DNA of 64,000 nucleotides from Paenibacillus sp. OVF10 (GCA_022836915.1 CP094668.1:5146001-5210000), one strand, 5' to 3'; numbered from the stretch's first letter, positions 8,920-18,706 are shown. The notes: generated by a model from the letters alone, not told the origin. Made by a program: numbers and translations.

Positions 8920-9004
8920 GTACAGTATGGTTTCTCTCCACTCCTATCCAATAACTGTATTGCTCCACGTGAGCAATGGCCGCTTTTGTAAGCGGTCTTT
9001 TTTT
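8920..9004 (+). ncRNA. Candidate small RNA, about 85 nt
   Basis: A perfect sigma-A promoter ends at 8915, and the sequence ends in two hairpins: ATTGCTC/GAGCAAT (about 8958-8976) and CCGCTT/AAGCGG (about 8979-8995), the latter followed by seven Ts (8998-9004). Between promoter and hairpins lies a single-stranded pyrimidine-rich stretch (CTCTCCACTCCTATCC), the kind of seed that can pair with Shine-Dalgarno sequences. A 37-codon frame starting at 8927 lacks a ribosome site and runs through the terminator, so I reject it as coding. The flanking genes are both on the other strand. I do not recognise a known RNA family. Confidence 0.65.
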
Positions 9005-9107
9005 GTCTTTAAAAAGATATTCATATGTTAATATTTATATAAACCCTGTATAAAATCCTCTTTGATCCGTGTCTGAAAATCAAATAATAACTCCAATATA
9101 AACTCAC

Positions 9108-9129
9108 AAAAAAGAGGGCTTTCGCCCTC
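9108..9129 (-). terminator. Terminator of the aro-trp-hisC-tyrA supraoperon
   Basis: GAGGGC-GAAA-GCCCTC with a T6 tail on the minus strand, immediately after the tyrA stop. Confidence 0.9.
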
Positions 9130-9136
9130 TCTCGTC

Positions 9137-10230
9137 TTATATCCACACTTGATAGCCTAAGGAATCCAATAACGTCTTGGCTCGTTCCATATCTTCTTCC
9201 TGACGGAAAGACAGACGCATAATGCCCGGCACATCCACCCGGTTTTCGATAATCTCCAAATTGCTCAAGTTGATGTCATTCGCACCAAGCTCAGTTGCGA
9301 TCTTACCGATCATACCCGGTGCATCCTGGACATCAGTATACAGATCAAATAACGGCGAAATCATGCCTTTGCGTCGTTCTGGTAATATACTGCGGAACTC
9401 GCGGGCCTGACGGAATGCCTCCTCTATGCCTTCACCGTTCTTATGCTCCAGCATATCCGTAAAGGCCGTCATCTGGCTATTCCAGTCCTTAAGTAAGCCC
9501 AGCAGTACATCACGGTTGCTAAGCAAGATATCTCTCCACACAATCGCATCACTGGAGGCAATCCGGGTAATATCCCGGAAACCACCTGCAGCCAGCATTT
9601 TATACAGTGGATTCGACTCATTATATTCACGCACCTGATTCACCAGCGCAACAGCAATAACATGTGGCAGATGACTAATCGCCCCCACGATGTCATCGTG
9701 CAGCAGAGGCTCCACACGCACGATCTGTGCCCGCGTATACGCAAGCAGCTCAGACAGCCTGCTGTAGGCTTCCTCAGGTACATGTTCTGAAGGGGTTAAG
9801 ACATAGTATGCATTCTCAAACAACACGGCTGAGGCCGCATCTACGCCTGCACGCTCCGACCCTGCCATAGGATGACCACCAATGAAGTAAGCATCAGTCA
9901 ACCGCACATGCTCCGCACATGCTGCAATGGAAGCTTTAGTGCTTCCTACGTCCGTGATGATACATCCTTTTTTCAATGGCAGCTTGGAGAGCTTTTCGAA
10001 ATAGGATTCAAGCAAACCTACGGGAACGCACAAAAAATAAAGTCGGCATCCTCTACCGCTTCTTCCAGAGAGAGCGTAGCATCATCCACTACACCGCTCG
10101 CTATGTACTTGTCCTTCAGTTCATCCAAGTGGGCGTAGCCCATCACGGTTACATCTGGCTTGCCTTTGAAGCAGAGCGCCAGTGAACCGCCGATGAGTCC
10201 TACACCAATCATTGCAATTTTTAGTTTCAT
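9137..10230 (-). CDS. tyrA: Prephenate dehydrogenase TyrA, frameshifted
   Basis: About 364 residues; oxidatively decarboxylates prephenate to 4-hydroxyphenylpyruvate for tyrosine. The N-terminal NAD-binding motif is GVGLIGGSLA. The catalytic domain includes HPMAGSERAG, and the C-terminal 70 residues are an ACT domain (DAPGMIGKIA), probably for feedback by tyrosine. The raw frame breaks after DFIFCAFP at residue 70. One T added to the T6 run on the coding strand (plus strand 10032-10037) joins it to LCVPVGLLESYF. It is the last gene of the supraoperon, about 25 nt after hisC, with a GAGG ribosome site. Confidence 0.92.
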
Positions 10231-10256
10231 GGGTCCTCACTCTTTCATCGCCAGTA

Positions 10257-11357
10257 TTAAGGGCGTGCTACCGCCTTCTCAGCCAGCGTGTTCTCCAGTG
10301 CCGTGACAAATGCACGGTTCTGTTCTGATGTTCCGACGGACACACGAATGTAAGTTGGGTATACGTGGAATCCTGGGCGAACGATAATGCCTTGTTTGAG
10401 CAAGGATTGGAACGCAATTGCTGAAGGCATATCCAGGTCAACCATAATGAAATTACCCTGTGAAGGGAAATACGACAATCCGAGCCGTGTAAATTCATTT
10501 TGCAGGTAATCCCGATCCGTTGCATTCCGCTTCGAGCACTCTTGAACAAAATCCTGATCCAGTAGTGCAGCGGTTGCCGCAACCTGTCCAAAACGGGAGG
10601 TGTTAAACGGTTCACGTACACGGTTAATCAAATCAATAATTTCGGGACGTGCAATGCCGTACCCGATCCGGAGCGACGCCAAACCGTAAATTTTGGAGAA
10701 TGTCCGCAGTATGACTAAGTTCGGATACCGTTCAATCAATGGTACGCTCTGCGGGTATGCTTCATCGGTTACGAATTCATAATAAGCTTCGTCCAGTATG
10801 ACCATCACATGAGCAGGCACACGGTCCATAAAGGCTATAAGCTCCTGCTCGGAGATAATTGTACCTGTCGGATTATTGGGATTACATACCCATACTGCTT
10901 TGGTTTTGTCGTTAATTTGCGCGAGCATCGCGCTCAGATCATGCGTGCCATCTTTCAGAGGCACTTCTATTGTCACGGCCCCCTCAATATCTGCATTGCT
11001 TTTATATACGGAGAATGTCTGATCTGCCATGATGGTCTCGTCACCCGGCAAGAAGAAAGCTCTTGTGATCAAAGCAATAATCTCATCGGAACCACAACCA
11101 AATATTAAGTTGTTCCGTTCAACGCCAAGATGCTTGGCAAGAACTCCCGTCAGCTCAACCGAGCTACCGTCTGGGTATATGCTTATATTCGTCATTTCTC
11201 TCGTAATGGCTTCCAGGGCGGCAGGAGAACTGCCGTACGGGTTTTCGTTGGAGGCCAGCTTGATGACTTGTTCAAGCCCCAGTTCACGTTTCACTTCTTC
11301 AATCGGTTTGCCCGGCTGGTACACAGGCAGATTGACAATCTGGGATTTCGGTTTCAA
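10257..11357 (-). CDS. hisC: Histidinol-phosphate aminotransferase HisC
   Basis: 366 residues, a PLP-dependent fold-type I aminotransferase. The Schiff-base lysine is in TFSKIYGLASLRIGYG near residue 220, the PLP Asp/Tyr in ILDEAYYEF, and the substrate-binding Asn in WVCNPNNPTGT. It makes histidinol phosphate and, in Bacillus, also serves Tyr/Phe transamination, which explains its place between trpA and tyrA. The start is TTG (11357), with AGGAGG 8 nt upstream and no alternative in-frame ATG nearby. Confidence 0.95.
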   Translation of the reverse strand: MKPKSQIVNLPVYQPGKPIEEVKRELGLEQVIKLASNENPYGSSPAALEAITREMTNISIYPDGSSVELTGVLAKHLGVERNNLIFGCGSDEIIALITRAFFLPGDETIMADQTFSVYKSNADIEGAVTIEVPLKDGTHDLSAMLAQINDKTKAVWVCNPNNPTGTIISEQELIAFMDRVPAHVMVILDEAYYEFVTDEAYPQSVPLIERYPNLVILRTFSKIYGLASLRIGYGIARPEIIDLINRVREPFNTSRFGQVAATAALLDQDFVQECSKRNATDRDYLQNEFTRLGLSYFPSQGNFIMVDLDMPSAIAFQSLLKQGIIVRPGFHVYPTYIRVSVGTSEQNRAFVTALENTLAEKAVARP

Positions 11358-11419
11358 CCCGACCGCCTCCTGTTATTGAAATAATGTTAGACACGAATCA
11401 GCGTACACCCTCACGTGTC

Positions 11420-11442
11420 AAAAGATGTCCTTTCAGGACATC
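11420..11442 (-). terminator. Weak hairpin between trpA and hisC
   Basis: GATGTCCT-GAA-AGGACATC followed by only four Ts on the minus strand. It may give partial termination between the trp and hisC-tyrA parts of the operon. Confidence 0.45.
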
Positions 11443-11443
11443 C

Positions 11444-12250
11444 CTATCCCTTTAATTGTGCCACAAAGTTGCGAATTTGCAACAGTCCCGCTGCACGCGT
11501 ATCCGGATTTTCAAGCAGAGGAATCGCATCTTCCACCTGACGAACAATGGCACTACCTACCACAACGCCATCGCAGATGCTGGAGAAATGGGCCACCTGC
11601 TCATGACTGGAGATACCAAAACCTACCGCTACAGGGAGGTCTGTCAGACTTTTCACCGTCTCAATGAAACTCTCTACGCCATCAAAGAAAGAAGCTCTCT
11701 CTCCGGTTACCCCAAGGGATGATACACAATAGATAAAGCCACTCGCTCCCGTTACAATCCGCTCAATCCGGGCATTAGATGTAGGTGCAACAAGAGGCAC
11801 CAGATGCACACCAGCACGATTTGCGCGTTCACGCATCTCTTCCGCTTCCTCAATCGGCAGGTCCGGAATGATCATGCCACTAATATCGTGTTTGACCAAT
11901 TCATCAAAGAATACATCCAGTCCTGTCTGCAATACCGGATTATAATAGGTGAACAGTACAAACGGCAGTTTCACACCTGCATTACGAGCTTTTGCTGCAG
12001 TTTCCATAACAGTACGAATGGTAATTTGGCTTTTCAACGCACGTTCGGAAGCGCGCTGAATGACTGGTCCATCTGCAAGCGGATCGGAATAGGGAACACC
12101 CAATTCCAAAATATCCGCTCCAGCCTGTTCAAGCTCCTTGATGATATCAATCGTTGTGTCCACATCCGGGTCTCCCACGGTTAAGAATGGAATAAGTGCC
12201 GTACGATTCTGTTCCTTCAATTGCTGGAAGGTCTGGTCCATCAGATTCAT
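11444..12250 (-). CDS. trpA: Tryptophan synthase alpha subunit TrpA
   Basis: 268 residues, a TIM barrel that cleaves indole-3-glycerol phosphate to indole. The catalytic Glu is in ILELGVPYSDPLADGPVIQ and the catalytic Asp in IPDLPIEEA, with the phosphate-binding loop near GFGISS. It works as alpha2beta2 with TrpB. Its start overlaps the trpB stop as ATGA, so translation is coupled. It is the last trp gene before hisC. Confidence 0.96.
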   Translation of the reverse strand: MNLMDQTFQQLKEQNRTALIPFLTVGDPDVDTTIDIIKELEQAGADILELGVPYSDPLADGPVIQRASERALKSQITIRTVMETAAKARNAGVKLPFVLFTYYNPVLQTGLDVFFDELVKHDISGMIIPDLPIEEAEEMRERANRAGVHLVPLVAPTSNARIERIVTGASGFIYCVSSLGVTGERASFFDGVESFIETVKSLTDLPVAVGFGISSHEQVAHFSSICDGVVVGSAIVRQVEDAIPLLENPDTRAAGLLQIRNFVAQLKG

Positions 12251-13446
12251 CCCAAGTCACCTCCCGTGTATTTCATGATGGATTCAACATCCTTGTCTCC
12301 ACGTCCCGACAGACAAATCACTACAATATCATCTGCTGTAAGTTCAGGCGCCAGTTTGACAACTTGGGCTACCGCATGTGCAGACTCCAGAGCAGGAATG
12401 ATTCCTTCCGTCCGACATAGGAGTTGCAGGGCATCCAGTGCTTCCTGATCCGTGATCGGTACATATTTTGCCCGTTCAATATCCTTGAGATAGGAATGCT
12501 CCGGACCAACACCCGGATAATCAAGTCCGGCCGAGATGGAATGCGCTGGCTGAACCTGTCCATACTCATCCTGCAACAGGTAACTCATAGATCCCTGGAA
12601 TACACCATGCGTACCTTTGGTCATCGTCGCAGCGTGATACTCGGTTTCGACCCCTTTGCCTGCGGCTTCAACACCAACAAGCTTCACATCCTGATCACCG
12701 ATAAATGGATAGAACATACCGATCGCATTACTTCCTCCACCAACAGCTGCTACAATTACATCCGGCAAACGCCCTTCGATCTCCTGAATCTGACGACGGG
12801 TCTCATCACCAATCACACGTTGGAAATTCCGCACCATCATCGGATATGGATGAGGACCAACCACTGATCCAAGCACATAGAACGTATCCTCCACATTGCT
12901 GACCCAGTAGCGAAGCGCTTCATTACCAGCATCCTTCAATGTCCGTGTTCCAGACGTCACCGGAATCACTTCTGCTCCAAGCAGCTTCATCCGAAATACG
13001 TTTAACTGCTGACGCTCTGTATCTTCTTCGCCCATAAATACTTTGCATTCCAATCCAAGCAATGCGGCTACGGTAGCCGTTGCAACGCCATGTTGACCTG
13101 CACCCGTTTCGGCAATAACTTTCTTTTTGCCCATCCGTTTGGCGAGCAAACCTTGTCCAATCGCATTATTAATTTTGTGCGCGCCTGTATGATTGAGATC
13201 TTCACGTTTCAGATAAATTTTCGGTCCGCCCAATCGGCGTGACAATTGCTCTGCATGATACAATGGCGTTTCACGTCCAGAATACTCGCTTAGCAGATAA
13301 TTCAGTTCCTTGTTGAATTCCTCATCTTCAGAGAAGTGGCTATATGCCTCCTCCAACTCAATAAGTGCGTTCATTAGTGTCTCAGGTACAAAGCGGCCTC
13401 CGAAGTGACCGAAACGCCCGTGTTGATCCGGCAATTGATGTGTCAT
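12247..13446 (-). CDS. trpB: Tryptophan synthase beta subunit TrpB
   Basis: 399 residues, the PLP enzyme condensing indole with serine. The Schiff-base lysine is in NHTGAHKINN near residue 90; the glycine-rich phosphate loop is VGGGSNAIG. Its length is that of the standard TrpB1 class. It overlaps trpF upstream and trpA downstream by ATGA, part of a tightly coupled run. Confidence 0.97.
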   Translation of the reverse strand: MTHQLPDQHGRFGHFGGRFVPETLMNALIELEEAYSHFSEDEEFNKELNYLLSEYSGRETPLYHAEQLSRRLGGPKIYLKREDLNHTGAHKINNAIGQGLLAKRMGKKKVIAETGAGQHGVATATVAALLGLECKVFMGEEDTERQQLNVFRMKLLGAEVIPVTSGTRTLKDAGNEALRYWVSNVEDTFYVLGSVVGPHPYPMMVRNFQRVIGDETRRQIQEIEGRLPDVIVAAVGGGSNAIGMFYPFIGDQDVKLVGVEAAGKGVETEYHAATMTKGTHGVFQGSMSYLLQDEYGQVQPAHSISAGLDYPGVGPEHSYLKDIERAKYVPITDQEALDALQLLCRTEGIIPALESAHAVAQVVKLAPELTADDIVVICLSGRGDKDVESIMKYTGGDLG

Positions 13447-14181
13447 GCCTGCTTCACCCTTTCTACGAATGCTGTAATTTTGGCCATATCCTTCACACCT
13501 TCAGTCTCCACGCCGCTGGATACATCGACGCCGAAAGGTGCATATGTCTGTATTAGTTGTTGTACATTGTCCGGCTGCAACCCTCCTGCAACGAACAGAG
13601 CAATTTCGTGACTTTTCGCCCATTCAGCATAGGCAGGGATTCGCTCCCAGGCAAACGTTTTCCCGGAGCCCTCCATATAGAGGATCATGGGTATCAAGCA
13701 ATATCGCATCCACGAATTTATCGTAAGTATCAAGAGCCCTTATGGCTGCATCATCAGCTTCCGGCCCCGTTTCATCTTTGGGAAAAGAAAAAACTTTGAA
13801 CACTTTGGCATTCCACCGCTGCTTCACCTGCTGGCAAAATTCCGCAGTCTCCTGTCCATGCAGTTGAATAACATCCAGCTGAGCAATCTCCATAATGTGT
13901 TCCAGTTCTTCGAGCGTAGGATTCACAAATACACCCGCAAGCTTCGGCCGATCATAGGCAGACCATTCGAACAACACCGTTCTTAATGCAGCAGCCTGCT
14001 CGGGTTCGATTCGGCGGCGTGATTTGGCAAAAACAACACCAATGTAATCCACAGGCAAGTTTATCATCGATTTTAGCACTTCAACGTCCTGAAGTCCACA
14101 TATTTTTACGGCCGCTGGCAGCGGGTTTCTCAGTTCTGACATACTGTCACCTGTGCCATCGTGTATGGAAGTATTCATCAT
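13443..14181 (-). CDS. trpF: Phosphoribosylanthranilate isomerase TrpF, frameshifted
   Basis: About 246 residues; converts PRA to CdRP. The N-terminal KICGLQD contains the catalytic Cys, and the catalytic Asp is in LLDTHDP. The raw frame leaves the family sequence after DPLYGG. The other frame continues GSGKTFAWERIPAYAEWA, the conserved phosphate-binding segment. Joining them as YGGGSGKTF requires two more Gs in a GGG run (plus strand 13669-13671), the only two-base loss in the window. It starts at ATG 14181, overlapping the trpC stop, and ends in an ATGA overlap with trpB. Confidence 0.9.
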
Positions 14182-14965
14182 TTGGGTCCCATCAGATCAT
14201 ATACAGCCGCCTCGACATCATCCTTGCGCATGAGATGCTCACCTACGAGAATACCATGAACACCGGCCTGGATCAGAGGTACTGTTGATTCTGGTCCGTC
14301 AATACCACTTTCGCTAATCAAGGTAACACCACTTGGAATCAATTCCATCAAATCCAGTGTCGTGTTCAGACTGGTTTCGAATGTTTTCAAATTACGATTG
14401 TTGATGCCTACAAGTGTTGCCTGCGGAATCTCCAATACCTGCTCCAGTTCTGTTCGATCGTGGACTTCAATCAAGGCATCCAGCCCCAAACTTTTGGCAA
14501 ATTCCAGATATTGACGAATCTGTTCAGGTGTCAGAATGCTGGCAATCAGCAATATCGCATCCGCCCCCAGCAATCTTGCCTCGGCAATCTGTCGTTCATC
14601 TATAATAAAATCCTTGCGTAACAGCGGAATGTTCACCGCCTGATGAATAGCCTGCAAGTACTCGTTGCTGCCTTGAAAATACGACACATCCGTTAATACG
14701 GAGATGCAGTCTGCACCCGCTCGCTCATAAGCAGCAGCAATCTCTACCGGATGAAAATCCGGACGAATTAACCCTTTGGATGGTGAAGCTTTCTTCACTT
14801 CAGCAATAAGGCCGAGTTTGCGATTACGTCCGCTCGATAGTGCTTGTTCAAACCCCGGGTTGCGGGTAGTTGTTCGATTTTTTGGATAGCTTCATCCATG
14901 CGAAATGTTTGTGCCAGAACTTCAACTTCTTTATGTTTGGTTGCAACGATTCGATCAAGATACAT
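14178..14965 (-). CDS. trpC: Indole-3-glycerol phosphate synthase TrpC, frameshifted
   Basis: About 263 residues. The catalytic Lys lies in EVKKASPSKG; other active-site segments are LRKDFI, GINNRNL and SESGI. The raw sequence splits it. From ATG 14965 (MYLDRIVATKHKEVEVLAQT; GGAGG 9 nt upstream) the first frame breaks near residue 43 at a GGGG run (plus strand 14853-14856). One more G joins it to FEQALSSGRNRKLGLIAEVK. The ATG lies inside the restored trpD end (11-nt overlap), indicating translational coupling. Confidence 0.92.
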
Positions 14966-16044
14966 GACTGTACGCCTCCGTTGTATGAATTAACTGTTCA
15001 AGCTTCCCGGCAGCTTTGCCCGAATCTACCGCTTCTGCGGCAAGTGTCACCCTTCAGCAATGCTATCTGCAAGACCGGATACATAGATGCACGCTCCGGC
15101 GTTCAACAGAACGACATCGCGATAGGCACTCTGCTCACCCTGGAAGATCCTTTTAATAATTTCGGCATTCTGTGCCGCATCTCCTCCAAGTACAGCTTCA
15201 AGCGGATGCAGAGACAAGCCCATATCACGTGGATCAATATCATAGGTGTGCACTTCACCATTGCGAAGTTCAGATACCTGAGTCGGTGCCGAGATACTGA
15301 TTTCATCCAGACCATCATGGCTGGCCACGACCAACGCTCTTTTGAGACCAAGACGATTCAATACTTCAGCAATCATCGGCGTCCGGGAACGATCATACAG
15401 GCCAAGCAATTGGCGATCTGCTCCCGCAGGATTGGTTAATGGTCCGAGCATATTAAAAATGGTACGAACACCCAGCTCTTTTCTTGGTCCTGCCGCATGT
15501 CGCATGGAAGGGTGATATACCTGGGCAAAACAGAAGCAGATTCCGATATCATCCAGACATTGTCTGGCCTGCTCCCCGTTCAGATGGATATTTACACCCA
15601 GTGCCTCTAATACATCTGCACTACCCGCTTTACCTGAAGCTGAACGGTTGCCATGTTTGGCGACACGAACCGAGACGGCCGAAGCAATAATGGCGGATGC
15701 TGTGGAAATGTTGAATTTGTGAATACCCGATCCACCTGTTCCACAAGTGTCCAGCAAGCCGCTGCCATCCGTTAGAATTCGTCCGCCCTGACCACGCATG
15801 GCTTCAGCAAAACCGGTGATCTCATCCACCGTTTCCCCTTCATCCGCAGCGCCATCAGCAAACCTCCGATTTGAGCCGGCGTTGCCTCACCTCTCATAAT
15901 CGAGTACATCAAATCTCTTGCTTCGGCTTGTTCCAGATGGCTGCCCTCCAAAATCTTCGCCAGGCCATTCTTCATGCCTTCCTCACGAGTAATCTCAGCA
16001 ATGGGGGTTACAGGTTTCTCATTCATTATTGGGTTTATGTTCAT
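14955..16044 (-). CDS. trpD: Anthranilate phosphoribosyltransferase TrpD, two frameshifts
   Basis: About 363 residues; transfers phosphoribose from PRPP to anthranilate. The glycine-rich PRPP site is in DTCGTGGSG, followed by KHGNRSASGKAGSADVLE and the acidic DEIS. Two breaks: a G4 run (plus strand 15835-15838) after ALRMKG, where one more G restores ETVDEITGFAEAM, and a G3 run (15050-15052) after DSIAEG, where one more G gives VTLAAEAVDSGKAAGKLEQL and a stop at 14955. The start at 16044 has AGAGGAG upstream. The gene continues the trpEDCFBA order. Confidence 0.92.
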
Positions 16045-16061
16045 CTCCGGTCTCTCCTCTC

Positions 16062-17629
16062 TCAGTTCTTAGCGGCCGCTGGTGTGACAAAGTAGTCTGC
16101 ATTCGCCAGTCTCAACGTGCTGTCCTTTTCTTTGGCAGGAAACATGGCTTCTGCTGTTCGAATCGCCTTGAGCAATGCTTTAGCTTTGTTAACTGTTTCC
16201 TCATATTCATTCTCAGGCACAGAATCCCAGACGATTCCCGCTCCGGCCTGTACATAAGCTTTTCCTTTTTTGAAAATAATCGTACGAATCGTAATACAAG
16301 AGTCCATGTTACCCGAGAAACCAAGGTATCCGATTGCTCCTGCATAAGCACCCCGTGCTTCTTTCTCCAGCTCCGCGATAATCTCCATTGCTCGCAGTTT
16401 CGGTGCGCCGGATACGGTACCCGCTGGCAAGCATGAGAGGAACGCATCGAAGAAATCCTTATCTTCTCTAAGCTCGCCCGTAACGTTGGATACCATGTGC
16501 ATCACGTGAGAGTACCGTTCAATCTCCATAAACATGTCACACTTCACACTGCCGAAGCTGGATACCCGGCCCAGATCGTTACGACCCAGATCAACCAGCA
16601 TCAGATGCTCCGCGCGTTCCTTCTCATCTTGGAGCAGATCAGCAGCGAGAGCACGATCTTCTGCTTCTGTAGCCCCCTTGGACGTGTACCTGCAATCGGT
16701 CGTGTCTCCACACGATTCCCGTCCACCTTGACCAGCGCTTCAGGCGAAGTACCCACGATAATCTCATCATCCATTTTGAGGTAATACATATAAGGTGATG
16801 GATTCAAGGTCCGAAGCACACGATACACGTGAAGCGGAGAAACTTCCGTATCAATGTGGAAACGCTGGGATAATACCACTTGAAAAATATCACCTGCGCG
16901 AATGTAATCTTTGGCTTGCTCCACATTACCGATAAATTGCTCCTTCGTGAGGTTGGAGCGAATATCCCCCAGTTCCACGTCTCCCGGAATAGAACGCGGA
17001 TTCAGGTTCTCCCCTGGTCCTTGCTGCTGCAAACGTTCTGCGGCCTGCTCCAGCTTCTCCGAAGTCACTGCATACGCTTGACGTATCTCGTCATCCGTTG
17101 CACCGTCCTTGACGTGTACATTACCAACGAGCAGCATCTGCTGCTTCACATGGTCAAACACGATAATCTGGTCACAGAACATAAAGCGAATGTCATCCAT
17201 ATTCAGGTCATCCAGCGCGTGAGCTGGAAGTTTCTCATAATAGGACAGCAGATCATATCCGAAGAAACCAATTGCCCCACCTGTGAATGGTGGCAGTTCA
17301 TCATCTTTTGGACTGCGATACTTACGCAGCAGTGCTTTCAGTTCTTCAATCGGTTTACCTGGCAATTCACGAGTTTTCCCTGCTTCTTCTACAACGATCC
17401 GACCCTTCTTGGCCGAAATCATCAGGAACGGATCTGTACCGATGAACGAGTATCTCGCCCATTGAATACCACCCTCTACACTTTCCAACAGGAATGCCCG
17501 GTCGTTGTCAGCATAACGGCGGAATATTCGAATCGGAGTCTCCATATCTGCCAGAATCCGTTTGACTACCGGAATCAGATTATACTCATTCGACATTTTC
17601 AGTACTTGATTAACGTTTGGCGTTATCAT
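16062..17629 (-). CDS. trpE: Anthranilate synthase component I TrpE, frameshifted
   Basis: About 522 residues; with an amidotransferase (no trpG here; in Bacillus pabA/trpG lies in the folate operon) it converts chorismate to anthranilate. The N-terminal part carries the feedback region (LLESVEGG). The chorismate-binding domain has PSPYMYYL, ETRPIAGTRPRG, LVDLGRNDLG, CLPAGTVSGAPK and QAGAGIV. The raw frame breaks after TRPRG at a G5 run (plus strand 16673-16677); one more G restores ATEAEDRALAADLLQDEKER. The start at 17629 has AAAGGA upstream. First gene of the trp operon, controlled by the TRAP leader upstream. Confidence 0.94.
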
Positions 17630-17689
17630 CAGATCACGTCCTTTCAGATTTAGGTAAGTTCAACTAAAGATTGTTTACACTGAGCACTT

Positions 17690-17825
17690 CGATGACAGAA
17701 CAACCTTCCGATCACTGTTATCCCCAGATTTTTTGATTCCCTTTCAAAAGGGAAAATCCGGTGATAAATGTGAACGCTCCGCTTCTTCACGTTATTTCTG
17801 TCCTCTGCGTTTTTGTGTAAAAGTT
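17690..17825 (-). repeat. Fold-back element between trp attenuator and trpE
   Basis: About 135 nt that are imperfectly self-complementary. The core is TCCCTTT/AAAGGGA nested in TTATC-CC-GATTTT / AAAATC-GG-GATAA, and the outer arms share GGACAGAA / TTCTGTC. It looks like a non-autonomous repeat element or a leader RNA structure. I have an impression of similar sequences elsewhere in Paenibacillus genomes but cannot verify it. Confidence 0.45.
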
Positions 17826-17865
17826 AAGTTGAACCTATATGGGTAGTAGAAAAGGTTATATGTAC

Positions 17866-17894
17866 AAAAAAACCTCTACCATCAGGTAGAGGTT
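17866..17894 (-). terminator. trp leader terminator (attenuator)
   Basis: AACCTCTACC-TGAT-GGTAGAGGTT, a perfect 10-bp stem, then a T run on the minus strand, about 235 nt before trpE and about 380 nt after the predicted transcription start. It lies inside the untranslated leader, so readthrough must be regulated. Its 5' arm can also pair with part of the TRAP site (GTAGAG at 18269-18264). Confidence 0.88.
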
Positions 17895-18211
17895 TGGTTA
17901 TAAGCTGTATTTAACAGGGTGATGCTTCATAAATAACAAGTCCCTATACTTCGCTGTCGGATTATTCACAGGTCGCTGAATTGATGCATCTCACATCATC
18001 CAATTCGGGAAAATATATCAGTTATAACACTTCAACTCTCATTCCAATATTTCATAAAATATAGGAGAGTGCATTGATTGTGTTTATACCAAAATATATC
18101 AAAACAACGATGTCCTATGACACGTTTGTTTTCCCTGTTCCTGTTACCTATTCCGTAGCACGACGTACCGTGAATCAGTTGACCGGTTTCTGTTGCCCCG
18201 GTTACCACCCA

Positions 18212-18271
18212 CTGGACTCTGCTATATACTCCACTAGCTCAGCTGCTCTCAGCTCAATCTCAACTCTACTC
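18212..18271 (-). promoter_or_regulatory. TRAP-binding site in the trp leader
   Basis: On the minus strand, NAG triplets begin at 18271, 18266, 18261, 18255, 18250, 18245, 18240, 18236, 18231, 18224, 18219 and 18214. They read GAG, GAG, GAG, GAG, GAG, CAG, GAG, TAG, GAG, TAG, GAG, CAG, at mostly 5-nt spacing. This is the hallmark of the RNA wrapped around the 11-subunit TRAP ring. It starts about 5 nt into the transcript from the adjacent promoter, and mtrB is encoded at 27.7 kb. Confidence 0.88.
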
Positions 18272-18282
18272 AACTGGTTCTC

Positions 18283-18311
18283 ACTATACATCATTATGAT
18301 CGGTTTGACAA
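18283..18311 (-). promoter_or_regulatory. Sigma-A promoter of the trp operon
   Basis: TTGTCA (18311-18306), 17 nt, TATAGT (18288-18283) on the minus strand, just after the aroH stop. The predicted transcript starts near 18276 and runs straight into the TRAP triplets. Confidence 0.85.
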
Positions 18312-18319
18312 CCCACTAC

Positions 18320-18706
18320 TTAAGAGCCAGAAGGTGCTGCCAAATCCGGACGTAATGCCTGTGCACCGTTCAGATACACATGGTTGATTTCATTCTGAGC
18401 TTTGTTTGTATTCACATGCACCATGAAACGAATGCACTGCGCCAATGCACCTTTAACAGGAACCTCCAGTGCACACATTAGTGGTACAAGTTCCCAGCCA
18501 TCCAGTTGGCGAATAGCTTTTGCTGGGAATGCAGCATCCAGATCCCCAGTTAACGTAATCCACACACTGCAGATATCTTCCGGTTGAATCTCATTGCGAT
18601 CCACGATCTCTTGCAACAATACAGCCGTTTCCTTCAAAATCTGTTCTTCGTTGTTCTGCGTGACTGTTGTAGCCCCGCGAATTCCCCGTGTGACCATTGC
18701 TGTCAT
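18320..18706 (-). CDS. aroH: Chorismate mutase AroH
   Basis: 128 residues, the monofunctional AroH type (trimeric barrel). It has the characteristic RGIRGATTV start, active-site residues in the region MCALEVPV (Cys and Glu), and the IRFMVHVNT segment. It converts chorismate to prephenate for the Tyr/Phe branch. The first ATG (18706) overlaps the aroB stop as ATGA; the ATG four codons later is better spaced from GGAAGGGAG and may be used. As in B. subtilis it closes the aroC-aroB-aroH segment before the trp promoter. Confidence 0.94.
   Translation of the reverse strand: MTAMVTRGIRGATTVTQNNEEQILKETAVLLQEIVDRNEIQPEDICSVWITLTGDLDAAFPAKAIRQLDGWELVPLMCALEVPVKGALAQCIRFMVHVNTNKAQNEINHVYLNGAQALRPDLAAPSGS

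Noticed and set aside
8927..9040. A 37-codon ORF inside the candidate small RNA
   Set aside because: No ribosome-binding site, and it runs through the intrinsic terminator.
17866..18311. A T-box for the trp operon
   Set aside because: No GGTGGTACC-type T-box sequence occurs in the leader, whereas the TRAP triplet array is clear.
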